A DNA stretch of 64,000 nt. Source: Capsulimonas corticalis (GTDB lineage: Bacteria; Armatimonadota; Armatimonadia; Armatimonadales; Capsulimonadaceae). Position 1 is the first letter of the stretch, and each line of letters starts with the position of its first letter. Below the pieces are notes generated by a model. The model saw nothing but the letters and a program-made list of their open reading frames with translations. It did not search any database and was not told the origin of the DNA. The stretch lies in assembly GCF_003574315.2 (NCBI RefSeq), contig NZ_AP025739.1, positions 6,014,001 to 6,078,000 on the forward strand, in the 5' to 3' direction. Below are positions 1-8,679 of the stretch, piece by piece. The position numbers and the translations under genes were made by a program.

Positions 1-613
1 GCAGCGCGACGATCGGGCGCATGGGATCCAAGCCAAAGCGCTCATAGAACTCCCCATCGGTCATCTGCGGCTTCACGATGTCCAGCAATGGGTGGCCGAC
101 AAAATGCGCGTCCGCGCCAACGGCGTTCAAATAGTCCGCGGACCATGGAAACGGCGTCACAATGCGGTCCGTCGCCGACACCAGCTTGTTCGGCTTACTG
201 CTGGGCGCGTCGGGGATCTCTGGCCGGCGCCACGATCCCGGCGGGAAGTAGTAGAAGACCGGACAGATCCCATGCTGCTTCGCCCAGCGCCCGATCTCCA
301 CATTGAATGCGCCGGCGTCGATGAGCACCAGCGCGTCGGGCGGATTGGCCTTCAAAGACCGTTTGAGTTTCGCGCGCACGGAAAGCAAATACGGGATGCT
401 GAACAGAGTCGCGACGATGCCGATGCTGCTCCACGGATCGCTGTTGTAATGCACGTCCACGCCGGCGGCCGCCATCAGCTTGCCGCCGCCGCCCCACGCC
501 GTTACGGGACGGGGCGCGACAAGCTTGCGCAGAGCCTCCAGCAGCGCCGCTCCCTGGCGGTCGCCGGAAGACTCGCCGGCGATCATGGCGATAGTTATCG
601 GTCGCTCAGACAT
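1..613 (-). CDS. lpxB: Lipid-A-disaccharide synthase (3' end outside window)
   Basis: Reverse-strand reading from the ATG at 613 stays open to the window edge (204 codons). LpxB condenses UDP-2,3-diacylglucosamine with lipid X to form the lipid A disaccharide at the inner membrane. The N-terminus has the family's MIAGESSGD motif (residues 9-17) followed by GGGGKLM, and VGHPLLD is present near residue 180; both are LpxB signatures. The start is 33 nt after the lpxA stop, with GGAG a suitable distance upstream. It is the last visible gene of the lipid A cluster. The C-terminal half, including much of the nucleotide-sugar site, is not in the window. Confidence 0.93.
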   Translation of the reverse strand, partial: MSERPITIAMIAGESSGDRQGAALLEALRKLVAPRPVTAWGGGGKLMAAAGVDVHYNSDPWSSIGIVATLFSIPYLLSVRAKLKRSLKANPPDALVLIDAGAFNVEIGRWAKQHGICPVFYYFPPGSWRRPEIPDAPSSKPNKLVSATDRIVTPFPWSADYLNAVGADAHFVGHPLLDIVKPQMTDGEFYERFGLDPMRPIVAL

Positions 614-645
614 ACGGATGGGCGCTCCTGCGGCAGCCGCCTCCG

Positions 646-1437
646 TCAGCTTCGCGCGGCGTCGTTTTGACGGCCGTTCGATCCGAATCGGATATTTCGA
701 ATAAAGGACAGCAGATAATCGCGCTCCGGGCTCTCGTCAATGTCCGTCTCGATCGTTTCCAGCGCCTGCGACATATTCATGCTGGAGCGATACAGGGTCT
801 TGTAAGCCTGCTTCAGGTCGGCGCGCGTATGCGCGGAGACGCCGGAGCGGCGAAGGCCGATCACGTTCAGGTCCAGGATTTTGCAGGGGCGTCCATCGGC
901 CATCATAAAGGGCGGGATGTCCTGGACAACCTTGGAATAGCCGCCGATCATCGCCAGCTTGCCGATCCGGACGAACTGGTGGATGCCGACGATGCCGCCG
1001 AGCACCACGCGATCCTCCACCTCCACATGGCCGGCGATGCCCACCATGTTCGCCATGGTGATGCCGCTGCCGATCATGCAGTTGTGGCCGATGTGGCAGT
1101 ACGCCATGATCTGATTGCCGTCGCCGATGCGCGTCTCGTTCCCCGCGCCGGCGGCGCGATGGATCGTGACGTGCTCGCGAATCACGTTGTTGTCGCCAAT
1201 GATCAAAAAGCTTTTCTCGCCCTTGAACTTTCGGTCTTGCGGAATGCCGCCAAGGACCGCGCCCGAGAAGATCTCGCAGCCGGCGCCCACGGTGACGTAC
1301 GGTTCGATCACGACGTGAGCGCGCAGCTGCGATCCGTCGCCGATGGAAACCTCGGCGCCGATCACACAATATGCGCCGATCTCAACGTCCTTCCCGATGT
1401 GCGCCGTCGGGTCGATTACCGCAGTGGGATGTATCAT
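646..1437 (-). CDS. lpxA: Acyl-ACP--UDP-N-acetylglucosamine O-acyltransferase
   Basis: First enzyme of lipid A synthesis. It transfers the 3-hydroxyacyl chain from ACP to UDP-GlcNAc in the cytoplasm. The protein (263 aa from ATG 1437) is a hexapeptide-repeat left-handed beta-helix beginning MIHPTAVIDPTAHIG. The CHIGHNC segment carries His115 and His118, matching the catalytic His region of E. coli LpxA (His122/His125). A start 13 codons upstream (1476) is also open, but those extra residues are polar and not family-like. It lies between fabZ and lpxB as in classical lpx clusters. Confidence 0.95.
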   Translation of the reverse strand: MIHPTAVIDPTAHIGKDVEIGAYCVIGAEVSIGDGSQLRAHVVIEPYVTVGAGCEIFSGAVLGGIPQDRKFKGEKSFLIIGDNNVIREHVTIHRAAGAGNETRIGDGNQIMAYCHIGHNCMIGSGITMANMVGIAGHVEVEDRVVLGGIVGIHQFVRIGKLAMIGGYSKVVQDIPPFMMADGRPCKILDLNVIGLRRSGVSAHTRADLKQAYKTLYRSSMNMSQALETIETDIDESPERDYLLSFIRNIRFGSNGRQNDAARS

Positions 1438-1546
1438 CGTTTCTGTCAGACTTTCTCCAGCTTCGCGTCCATTCAAGCGAAGCCTGCTCCAAACTCGCCG
1501 CCGCTCGCGAGACGCCTCGTAGCTCCTCGCGGATCGCCGCGGATAT

Positions 1547-1978
1547 TTACTCCGGCTTTGACAGGACGAACATGATCTCCGCTTCCGCGACGACTTGGTC
1601 CTCGACCCGGGCAGTGCAGTGCACCTTCCCAGTATTGCCTCGCGCCCTCGTCAAGACGGCCTCAATGTTCAATGTGTCGCCTGGGACCACGGGACGCCGA
1701 AATTTGGCGTTGTCGATCGTTCCCAGAAAAGCCAGCTTGCCGCGATGCTCCTCGACCGCAAGGATCATGATCCCGCCGATCTGAGCCATCGCTTCGATCA
1801 CCAACACCCCCGGCATAATCGGACGCTGGGGGAAATGTCCCTGAAAGAACTCTTCATTCACCGTAACGTTCTTGATTCCGACGGCGCGCTTGCCGGGCTC
1901 CAGCTCAAGGACCCGGTCCACTAGAAGAAATGGATAACGGTGGGGCAAAATTTCTTTAATCGCCGCGATATCGAGCAT
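1547..1978 (-). CDS. fabZ: 3-hydroxyacyl-ACP dehydratase FabZ
   Basis: Hot-dog fold dehydratase of fatty acid elongation, which also competes for the 3-hydroxyacyl-ACP used by LpxA and LpxD. The sequence has [13 protein letters not shown] at the N-terminus, [13 protein letters not shown] with catalytic His48, and VIEAMAQ with Glu62. The 143 aa length is normal. An in-frame TTG at 1984 lies 6 nt after AGGAG and the ATG at 1978 lies 12 nt after it, so the true start could be either. It sits between lpxC and lpxA, a common placement that couples acyl supply to lipid A synthesis. Confidence 0.95.
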   Translation of the reverse strand: MLDIAAIKEILPHRYPFLLVDRVLELEPGKRAVGIKNVTVNEEFFQGHFPQRPIMPGVLVIEAMAQIGGIMILAVEEHRGKLAFLGTIDNAKFRRPVVPGDTLNIEAVLTRARGNTGKVHCTARVEDQVVAEAEIMFVLSKPE

Positions 1979-2039
1979 CTTCAATACAATCTCCTAACAG
2001 CAGTACTCACAAAACGGGGCGGCAAGGACCGCCCATCAT

Positions 2040-2885
2040 TTACATTTTACGCAGCAGCGTCGCTAAACTCGTGTTCAACTGGTGTCCCGGCTTGACGGCG
2101 ATCACATGCATCTGGAGAGGTCTGCCGGCCAGCGCCAGATCCCCGATGAGATCCAGCAGCTTGTGCCTGGCGAGCTCATTCTCAAAGCGCGGAGGAGTGA
2201 CATACGCCTCTTCCCCCAGCACCAAAGCGTTGTCGTACGACGCGCCTAATCCCAAACCGCGCGCATGCAGTTGTTCGATTTCGGAAAGAAATCCATACGT
2301 TCGGGCGGGCGCGATCTGCGTCGCGTAATCATCGGACACCGCATCGAACGTAGCGATTTGGCTGCCCAAATACGGATGGTTCGGATAAGACAGCGCCACG
2401 GTCGCCTGAAAATGCGGCGCGGGAAGCGCCAGCACGGACGATCCGGACGCGCCCATCAGCAGCAGCGGCTCGCGCAGCGCGAGAGGCTCCAGCGCGATCG
2501 CTCCGGGGTGCTCGCCGATCCCAGCCGCCTGGATCAGCGCGAGAAACGGCGCCGCGCTCCCGTCCGCAATCGGCAGCTCCGGCCCCGAAACCTCGATCCG
2601 GGCGTCGTCAACGCCCAGCGCCGCCAGCGAAGAAAGTAAATGCTCGACAGTGGAAAGCGTACGCCCGCCTGCATGGATCTGTGTCTGCCGAGACGTATCC
2701 CCGAGATTCTCCGTCAGCGCGGGGATTTCCTGCCCGGATTCCGAGTCGACAAACAAAAGTCCCCTGCCCGGTTCTGCGGGCAAGAGACGCACCCACGCCT
2801 CACTGCCGGAGTGAAGCGCGATTCCATGAAAGCGTTCCGAGGGTTGGAGGAGGGTTTGGCGGCGGCGAGGAAGAGCCAGGGTCAC
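2040..2885 (-). CDS. lpxC: UDP-3-O-acyl-N-acetylglucosamine deacetylase
   Basis: Zinc amidase catalysing the committed step of lipid A synthesis. Zinc ligands are recognisable: His82 in TVEHLLSSL, and His241 and Asp245 in RHKLLDLIGD. The catalytic His268 lies in KPGHQLN. The protein is 281 aa, slightly shorter than the E. coli enzyme but complete. The start codon is GTG, and its first base is the last base of the lpxD TAG stop (TAGTG), so the two genes are translationally coupled. Confidence 0.95.
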   Translation of the reverse strand: MTLALPRRRQTLLQPSERFHGIALHSGSEAWVRLLPAEPGRGLLFVDSESGQEIPALTENLGDTSRQTQIHAGGRTLSTVEHLLSSLAALGVDDARIEVSGPELPIADGSAAPFLALIQAAGIGEHPGAIALEPLALREPLLLMGASGSSVLALPAPHFQATVALSYPNHPYLGSQIATFDAVSDDYATQIAPARTYGFLSEIEQLHARGLGLGASYDNALVLGEEAYVTPPRFENELARHKLLDLIGDLALAGRPLQMHVIAVKPGHQLNTSLATLLRKM

Positions 2886-3913
2886 TAGCTCTTCCCCTTT
2901 TCCAGTTCCGCAAGACGGCGCTCAAGATCCTTGACGTGATCGAAGATTTCCGGCAGCTTCATCTGAAGGGCCTTGGCGCGAAGCTCGGATTGATGCGCGC
3001 GGCCGTAAGGGCCGGAAACAAACGATCCCTTCGGCAAGTCGCTGATGACCGCCGCCTGGGCGCAGACGATCGTGCCGTCGCCGATCGTGACATGGTCCTT
3101 GACGCCGACCTGTCCCGCGAGGATGACGCCGTCGCCGATGTCCACGCTGCCGGACACGCCGACTTGGGCGACGATGACGCAGTTTCGTCCGACCGAGACG
3201 TTATGGCCGATATGGACCTGGTTGTCGATCTTCGTGCCCGCCCCGATCGTCGTGGAGCCCGTTCGGGCGCGGTCGATCGTGACGTTGGCGCCGATCTCGA
3301 CATCGTTCTCGATGATGACGCGTCCGATCTGCGGGATCTTGTAATGACGGTTCTCGATAAACATGTAACCGAAGCCGTCGGTCCCCAGCACGCTGCCGCT
3401 GTGGATCACGACGCTGTCGCCGATCTCGGTATTGTTGTGCAGCACGACGTGCGGATAGATCACGCAGTTCTCGCCAATCACTACATCGTCGCCGATATAA
3501 GCGAACGGATAGATCACGCTGTTCGCGCCGATCTTGACGTTGTCGCCGATATGCGCCAGTGAGTGAATGGAGATGTTTTCACCCTGCGTCAGATTCTCTC
3601 CCAGGATGGCGGACGGGTGGATCCCCTTGTAGACCTTGGGTTCCGGCGCAAAGATGCGCAGGACCTGCGCAAAGGCGAAGCGCGGATTTTTCACACGGAT
3701 GAGCGGCTTGTCCGAAGACTGGCCCGACGCCGGAGCGATCACCGCGGACGCCTGAGAGCGGCCGGCGCTGCTCAGCAGCTTCTCATTTTCCGCGTAGGTG
3801 ATGTCACCATCGCGCGCGTCTTCTATGCTGGAGATGCCAAGGATAGGAATATTAGCGTCTCCTTCCACAGATCCTTGAATCAGCTCCGCGAGCTGTCCTA
3901 CCGTTGTTTGCAT
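2885..3913 (-). CDS. lpxD: UDP-3-O-acylglucosamine N-acyltransferase
   Basis: Third lipid A enzyme, adding the N-linked 3-hydroxyacyl chain. It has the short N-terminal uridine-binding domain (residues about 1-100), then a long run of hexapeptide repeats (IGANSVI, IGDDVVIGENC, IGHNVSVG and similar), and a C-terminal helix rich in K/E (HVKDLERRLAELEKG). The catalytic His region is the NQVHIGHNVSVG segment. 342 aa is typical. The gene overlaps lpxC by one base and starts one base away from the stop of the lipoprotein gene upstream. Confidence 0.95.
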   Translation of the reverse strand: MQTTVGQLAELIQGSVEGDANIPILGISSIEDARDGDITYAENEKLLSSAGRSQASAVIAPASGQSSDKPLIRVKNPRFAFAQVLRIFAPEPKVYKGIHPSAILGENLTQGENISIHSLAHIGDNVKIGANSVIYPFAYIGDDVVIGENCVIYPHVVLHNNTEIGDSVVIHSGSVLGTDGFGYMFIENRHYKIPQIGRVIIENDVEIGANVTIDRARTGSTTIGAGTKIDNQVHIGHNVSVGRNCVIVAQVGVSGSVDIGDGVILAGQVGVKDHVTIGDGTIVCAQAAVISDLPKGSFVSGPYGRAHQSELRAKALQMKLPEIFDHVKDLERRLAELEKGKS

Positions 3914-3914
3914 G

Positions 3915-5135
3915 TCAGTTCCTTTTACTTCCCGCCGTCATGCTCGAATCGAGTGTCTGCGATGGTATCTCGCTTGTAGGCGATGCAGTCTCGCTGATGC
4001 GCGATGTGATCTCGCTTTTCCACACGCCGGCTTTTAAAGCCGTGGCGACCTCGGCCGTCAGATCCTTCGCTCCCGGGCCGGGTTTTCCAAATACAATGGA
4101 CCAATTCTTTTCCGCCGCGGCGTCCAGGGCCGCGGTTCGGGTATCCGCCCGCAGATAACTGCGCCATCGATCGCGTTGCGCGGCGATCCGCTGCTCGCCG
4201 GCCGCCAGGTCCCGCGCGTTCGACGCGCCTGCGATCCCCGCTTCGCGGACGGTCTGGGCGGACAGCGCGCCGACCAGCGGCGCGCTGGTCGTCTCAGCCG
4301 CTCCGATCTGCGCCAGCAGACCTTCCCGCTCGGTATGCAGCCGCAGCGCCTCTCGCTCGGCCTGACGCGCATCCTCCGCCTTCAGCGAGGTCTCCAGCGC
4401 GGCGTACTTCTGGGCGACATAGTCGGCCCGCGCCTGGAGGGCGTCGCGGATCTCATTGGCGCGCTGCGATCTCGCGGCGGCGATCGCCGCCAGGTGCGTC
4501 GTATCGGCCGCATCGTAGCGCGCCTGCTTGTCCACAAGATCCTGCCTGGCTTGCAGCAGCTCGGGCGCCGGCGGCGTCGAAAGCTTCCAGTGATCGATCG
4601 TATCTTTTAAGGCGCGGATTTGCAGCATCAGGTTGAGCTTTTCCTGCGTCTGCTCCGCGATAATCCGGTCATACTCGGCGGCGTAACGGTTCTCGATCGC
4701 CAGCAGCGCGGTCTGATACTGCTGCTCCGCCTCCACCTTCCAGGTGCGGCTCTCGCGGCGAAGCTGCAAATCACGCTCCTCGGCGCTCCGCGCCCGCAGC
4801 AGCGCCAATTGCCGCGCGCCGAGCGCCTCCAGTCGGCGACGCTCCCCGTCCAGGCCCACATCCGGCCGGCTCGGGGCTGAAATGTCGATTGCCGGCAGCG
4901 TATCGAGTGAGACATCGCCCAGCACGCTCTTGTCGCCCGCCGCCCCTTTGCGGACCTCGGCGATCGCCTCATCGAATTGACCGATATTGCGCCAGCCTGG
5001 GTGCATCGGCGTCAGCTGGTCCAGATCCACCACGCCCGAGCGCGTCACGACCGCCGGGGGAGCCTTGCGCCCACAGCCGGCGATCGTCGCGAGAGCGAAG
5101 GCGCAGCAGATCAAGCCGATGCGGCGGTCGCTCAT
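3915..5135 (-). CDS. OmpH/Skp-like coiled-coil lipoprotein
   Basis: 406 aa. The N-terminus is a lipoprotein signal with lipobox ATIAGC (Cys21), so the protein should be membrane-anchored in the periplasm. Residues about 95-290 are long charged helices rich in A/E/R/Q, predicted coiled coil. Near the C-terminus EKNWSIVFGKPGPGAKDLTAEV parallels the OmpH ending EKGLAVVFDSAVAVYTSNDISDEV encoded by the next gene, so I infer a second, enlarged Skp-family periplasmic chaperone tethered by lipid. It lies one base from lpxD and one base from ompH, clearly within the operon. The extreme C-terminus contains a 7-residue repeat from a 21-bp tandem repeat. I do not recognise a named family. Confidence 0.75.
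   Translation of the reverse strand: MSDRRIGLICCAFALATIAGCGRKAPPAVVTRSGVVDLDQLTPMHPGWRNIGQFDEAIAEVRKGAAGDKSVLGDVSLDTLPAIDISAPSRPDVGLDGERRRLEALGARQLALLRARSAEERDLQLRRESRTWKVEAEQQYQTALLAIENRYAAEYDRIIAEQTQEKLNLMLQIRALKDTIDHWKLSTPPAPELLQARQDLVDKQARYDAADTTHLAAIAAARSQRANEIRDALQARADYVAQKYAALETSLKAEDARQAEREALRLHTEREGLLAQIGAAETTSAPLVGALSAQTVREAGIAGASNARDLAAGEQRIAAQRDRWRSYLRADTRTAALDAAAEKNWSIVFGKPGPGAKDLTAEVATALKAGVWKSEITSRISETASPTSEIPSQTLDSSMTAGSKRN
3959..4021 (-). repeat. Three tandem imperfect 21-bp repeats
   Basis: Three consecutive 21-bp units (3959-3979, 3980-4000, 4001-4021), each starting GCGATG and containing TCTCGCT, encode the heptads EITSRIS, ETASPTS and EIPSQTL at the C-terminus of the OmpH-like lipoprotein. 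The phase is kept, so unit gain or loss would change protein length without a frameshift. Confidence 0.8.
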
Positions 5136-5136
5136 G

Positions 5137-5799
5137 CTACTTGTTGAGCCGCTTGATCACTTCGTCCGAAATGTCATTGGACGTATAGACCGCGACGGCG
5201 GAATCAAAGACCACGGCCAGCCCCTTCTCCTTCGCCACGGCGGCGATCGCCTGCTTGACGGTCTCGGTAAACTGCGCGTTGATCTTGTCGGCCTCCGTCT
5301 TGAACTGATCGCTGTACGATTCGCTCAGCTGCTGCAAGACCTGCCGCGCCTGGGTCTGCTGGGCGGTCAGCGCGCTCAGGCGGGCTTTGTCGTCCGCCGT
5401 CGCGTCCGCCTTCTGCTGCAAAGCGCGCAGATCCGCCGCGTCCTTGCTGGACTGCGCCTGAAGCGCGGTGATCCGCGCCTTGTCCGCATCCGTCGGCGCG
5501 GCCTTGGAAAGCAGCGTCTGAAGCTCCTGCTGCTGGGGCAGGTTCAGCATGTCGCTCGCCGATTGCGTCTTCAACTGGTTGGAAAGACGGACGTTGATAT
5601 CCTGGATGCTCCGCTCCAGGTCCGCGCGCTTGGTGTATCCCGCCTGGATCTTCTGCAGATCCACGCTGCCGAACGAAACCGTCGCGTCGGCGGCGCAGGC
5701 GGCGCGCACGCCGCCCAGAACAGGGGCGCCGACCAGGGTCAGCGCGATTGCGGCGGAGGCGAAGGAGCGTCGAAAATAGGATGTCGATAGGGTCTTCAT
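5137..5799 (-). CDS. OmpH/Skp family periplasmic chaperone
   Basis: 220 aa with a Sec signal peptide (hydrophobic residues about 12-30, ending ACAADA). The mature protein starts VSFGSVDLQKIQAGYTKRADLE, the usual OmpH opening. A long alanine/glutamine-rich helical middle forms the tentacle-like coiled coil. The C-terminus LAVVFDSAVAVYTSNDISDEVIKRLNK returns to the body domain and is diagnostic of the family. Skp chaperones unfolded outer-membrane proteins to the BAM complex. It sits directly downstream of bamA, the same order as in many diderms. Confidence 0.92.
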   Translation of the reverse strand: MKTLSTSYFRRSFASAAIALTLVGAPVLGGVRAACAADATVSFGSVDLQKIQAGYTKRADLERSIQDINVRLSNQLKTQSASDMLNLPQQQELQTLLSKAAPTDADKARITALQAQSSKDAADLRALQQKADATADDKARLSALTAQQTQARQVLQQLSESYSDQFKTEADKINAQFTETVKQAIAAVAKEKGLAVVFDSAVAVYTSNDISDEVIKRLNK

Positions 5800-5872
5800 A
5801 AGTTATCCATTCACAATAGTCGCCGCGGAGGCGCCGGTCATACAGACGAAGCGATCCGCCGGCGAGTTCCGA

Positions 5873-7840
5873 TTAAAATGATTGCCCGATGCTAAACTGG
5901 GTCTTCCCGCCCTCGCGGCCGACGGCGTAATCGACGCGGATCGGGCCGATCGGGGTCACCAAACGGATGCCGACGCCGAAGTTCGACGACAACGACAGCG
6001 TGTCGTGCTGCTTCAGGCTGGCGTCCTGGTAAATGCTGCCCCAGGCGTCGCCGACATCCGCCAGGAGAACGCCCTGGAGATTGCCGTCTTTGCCCACCGG
6101 AATGCGCAGCTCCGACTGGAACAAGGCCAGGTTGCTGCCCCAATAGCGGTCCGTCTGGTAGCCGCGCAGTGAATCCGCGCCGCCCAGGAAGTACTGCTCG
6201 AAGAACGGTACGTTTTTGTTCGTGGCGCCCAGAAGCAAGCGCACCGCGAAGACCCGCTTGGGCTCACGGAAGTCTCCGGGCTTTCGCGGCCCCTGGAGGC
6301 TGATATACTGGCGCAGATCGATGCCGACCTTGGTGAAGACGTGCCGACCCGGCTGCAGCGGTCCCGGCGCGTTGTTCACCGTCGTCGTATTCGCGACGCC
6401 GGCTTCGAACGAGAACGCGCGCAGGGCTCCGGCGGCCGGAGAGATATCGTTATCACGCGTGTTGCTGGTGCCGTTGAAGCCCAGCGCGCTGACGTTGCCG
6501 ATCTGCCGGATGAACAGGTCCTGCGGCGGAAGCTGAACATCGTTCGCGCGGACCTGCTCGGTTCGGCTCGAAATACCGAACGAGAACGTGTCGCTGAGCG
6601 GACGCGCCAGGTTCAGCGTGGCGCCTCGGCGCTTTTCGATATAAGTGTTGTTGCTGCCGTCGGTGCCCGAGAACGTATCCGAGGCAAAACGGTAGATCGC
6701 GCGATCGTAGAGGTTCGCGCTTAGCGACGTGTGGTGGCTGTCCAGATAGGGCTCAAAGAACCCCAGCTCCAGATCGCTCTGGCTGCTGCTGCCGCCCACT
6801 TCCCACGTCAGGCTGACGCGCTCGCCCAGGCCCCGGAAGTTGTTCTCGGCCAGCTCGGCGCGTCCCACCAGATTGGCGCGGTCGGAGTAGCCGACGCCGA
6901 CGGAAACCTGGCCGCTGCGCTTCTCCACCACCGGGATGGAAATGATGACCTTGCCGACATCGGTCGGGATCTCTTCAAACGGTCCGACCTGATCGAACAG
7001 ACCCAGATTGTAAACCTTGGTCAGCTCTTTTTGCAGACGCCGCTCGTCCAGAACGTCGCCGGCCTTGCTGCGCATCTCACGGGTAATGACAACGGCTTTC
7101 GTCTTCTTGTTACCCTTAATCTGAATCGATTCAATATGCGCTTCGATCAGCGGAATCGTCAGAACACCCGTGTTCGGATCGATGTTGATGTCCGAGCTGA
7201 CGTCGAAGATATAACCCTGCGAACGGACATATCCCGTCTGGCGATCGAACAAATGCGCCAAATCACGCACGAGCACCGTGGTGTTGAGGACCTGGCCTTC
7301 CTTGATCTCCATCAGCGATTTCAGCTTGTCGGAGGGGATGGTCGGCTCGCCGGTTGGGGTGTTCGCGTTGAAGGCGATCTTCTTGATCACCGGATTTTCA
7401 ACCACGGTGTAAACGACCTGCACTCCGCCGTCCGGCGTCTGCACGGCGTTCAGGCCGATATCGCCGTTGAAGTACCCCATGTTCTTGATCGACTCGCGAT
7501 CCTTATCCGCGTTATCCGGCGTATATTGATCGCCGGCCTTCTGGGTCAGAACCGCCTGGATCGCATCGGTCGAGATCGTATGGTTGCCTTTGATCACGAC
7601 TTCGGCGATCTTGCCCTTCAGCGCGGGAGCAGTCGGAGCGGGAGCGGCGGCCGGGGCGGCGCCCCCTGCGTCTGGGAGAGTGATCGCCGGAGCAGGATCT
7701 GGCGTGGCGGGCGCCGGAGCGGCGGTTTGCGCCAGGACCGGATGAGAGGCGGCGAGGCCGTCGGCCAGAATGGAGGCGGTGATCGCGAGCATGCACGCAG
7801 ACTTCGCGGCGTTCGCTCGATGTTTATTCCAGATTGTCAA
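5873..7840 (-). CDS. bamA: Outer membrane assembly factor BamA (Omp85)
   Basis: Core of the outer-membrane protein insertion machine. After a signal peptide and an Ala/Pro-rich linker (to about residue 75) there are three POTRA domains: about 78-150 (AEVVIKGNHTI...VVENPVIKKI), 150-232, and 233-312 (IESIQIKGNKKTK...VVEKRSG). The Omp85 beta-barrel follows to the final aromatic residue (SIGQSF, a classical barrel end). The barrel carries FLGGADSLRGYQ, the family's VRGF-type loop motif as LRGY. 655 aa with three rather than five POTRAs is short compared with E. coli but usual outside Proteobacteria. Confidence 0.95.
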   Translation of the reverse strand: MTIWNKHRANAAKSACMLAITASILADGLAASHPVLAQTAAPAPATPDPAPAITLPDAGGAAPAAAPAPTAPALKGKIAEVVIKGNHTISTDAIQAVLTQKAGDQYTPDNADKDRESIKNMGYFNGDIGLNAVQTPDGGVQVVYTVVENPVIKKIAFNANTPTGEPTIPSDKLKSLMEIKEGQVLNTTVLVRDLAHLFDRQTGYVRSQGYIFDVSSDINIDPNTGVLTIPLIEAHIESIQIKGNKKTKAVVITREMRSKAGDVLDERRLQKELTKVYNLGLFDQVGPFEEIPTDVGKVIISIPVVEKRSGQVSVGVGYSDRANLVGRAELAENNFRGLGERVSLTWEVGGSSSQSDLELGFFEPYLDSHHTSLSANLYDRAIYRFASDTFSGTDGSNNTYIEKRRGATLNLARPLSDTFSFGISSRTEQVRANDVQLPPQDLFIRQIGNVSALGFNGTSNTRDNDISPAAGALRAFSFEAGVANTTTVNNAPGPLQPGRHVFTKVGIDLRQYISLQGPRKPGDFREPKRVFAVRLLLGATNKNVPFFEQYFLGGADSLRGYQTDRYWGSNLALFQSELRIPVGKDGNLQGVLLADVGDAWGSIYQDASLKQHDTLSLSSNFGVGIRLVTPIGPIRVDYAVGREGGKTQFSIGQSF

Positions 7841-7903
7841 ACAACAATGCTCCCTTGTGTCGGCTCAAAGCGCGAGATTTTCAAAACTTGACGGCTGCAT
7901 CTT

Positions 7904-8581
7904 TTAGATCTTGTAATACGGCTCGACACGCTGACGGACCATTCCGCGCGCCCGATTCAAACGGGTTTTCACCGCTTCCATCGTCAGCCCCGTCACCTCG
8001 GCGATCTCGTTGTAAGACATGCCTTCCATCTCACGGAGAACGAGCACGACTTTGTACTCAGAGGCGAGGCTGTCGACGGCGCGCTGGACAAGAGCGCGCA
8101 GTTCTTTCTGCTCCAGCACCCGGGCGGGAGAGAAGCTCCAGTCGGCGATCTCGCGGGTTTCCGCGATCATGTCATCGCCGCCGTCCACGGAAACTCCGGC
8201 GTCCAGCGACGGCCCCTCGGCCTGTCGAACGCGGTCCCGCTGTTTGAATCGATTTTTGCAGTGGTTATGCGCGATCCGGTACAGCCATGTGTACACATGG
8301 GCGTCACCCCGGAACTGGCCGCGGGCCTTGTACGCGGAGACGAATGTCTCCTGTGTCAGATCGGCGGCCTCGTCATAATCGCCGATCCACTGGTAGATCA
8401 CATTGAACAGCGGCTTATTATACCGCTCCACCAGCGCGTCGAAGTCGTGAACGAGCTCGTTTTGCGCTCGCTTGGTTTCTAGGGCTTCCGTGGCGCTGCG
8501 CAATTCGTCTTCCTGGGCGGCGGTTTGCTGGGCAGCCCCGTCGGCCTTAGTTTTCCAGCGAGCGCGCGGCGCCTGCGCCAT
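7904..8581 (-). CDS. ECF (RpoE-like) RNA polymerase sigma factor
   Basis: 225 aa sigma-70 family member with only regions 2 and 4. Region 2 includes FDALVERYNKPLFNVIY, DEAADLTQETFVSAYKA and VYTWLYRIAHN (promoter melting and -10 recognition). Region 4 is ALVQRAVDSLASEYKVVLVLREMEGMSYNEIAEVTGLTMEAVKTRLNRAR with its helix-turn-helix. A 40-residue polar extension precedes region 2. It is 63 nt upstream of bamA on the same strand and about 100 nt downstream of tamB. No anti-sigma gene is adjacent. The position suggests it governs the envelope genes around it, by analogy with RpoE, but no target promoter can be proven here. Confidence 0.93.
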   Translation of the reverse strand: MAQAPRARWKTKADGAAQQTAAQEDELRSATEALETKRAQNELVHDFDALVERYNKPLFNVIYQWIGDYDEAADLTQETFVSAYKARGQFRGDAHVYTWLYRIAHNHCKNRFKQRDRVRQAEGPSLDAGVSVDGGDDMIAETREIADWSFSPARVLEQKELRALVQRAVDSLASEYKVVLVLREMEGMSYNEIAEVTGLTMEAVKTRLNRARGMVRQRVEPYYKI

Positions 8582-8679
8582 AACGTCTATCCTTAGGACA
8601 AAAACCGATAAAAAAAGTTTCGTTTATTTTGCGTCCCGCGCTCAGCCTCCGGTTCCACGGAGTTTGAACGACGCGGACG

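Noticed and set aside
6731-7891. Plus-strand open frame opposite bamA
   Set aside because: Mirror of bamA codons, with no RBS and no family-like sequence.
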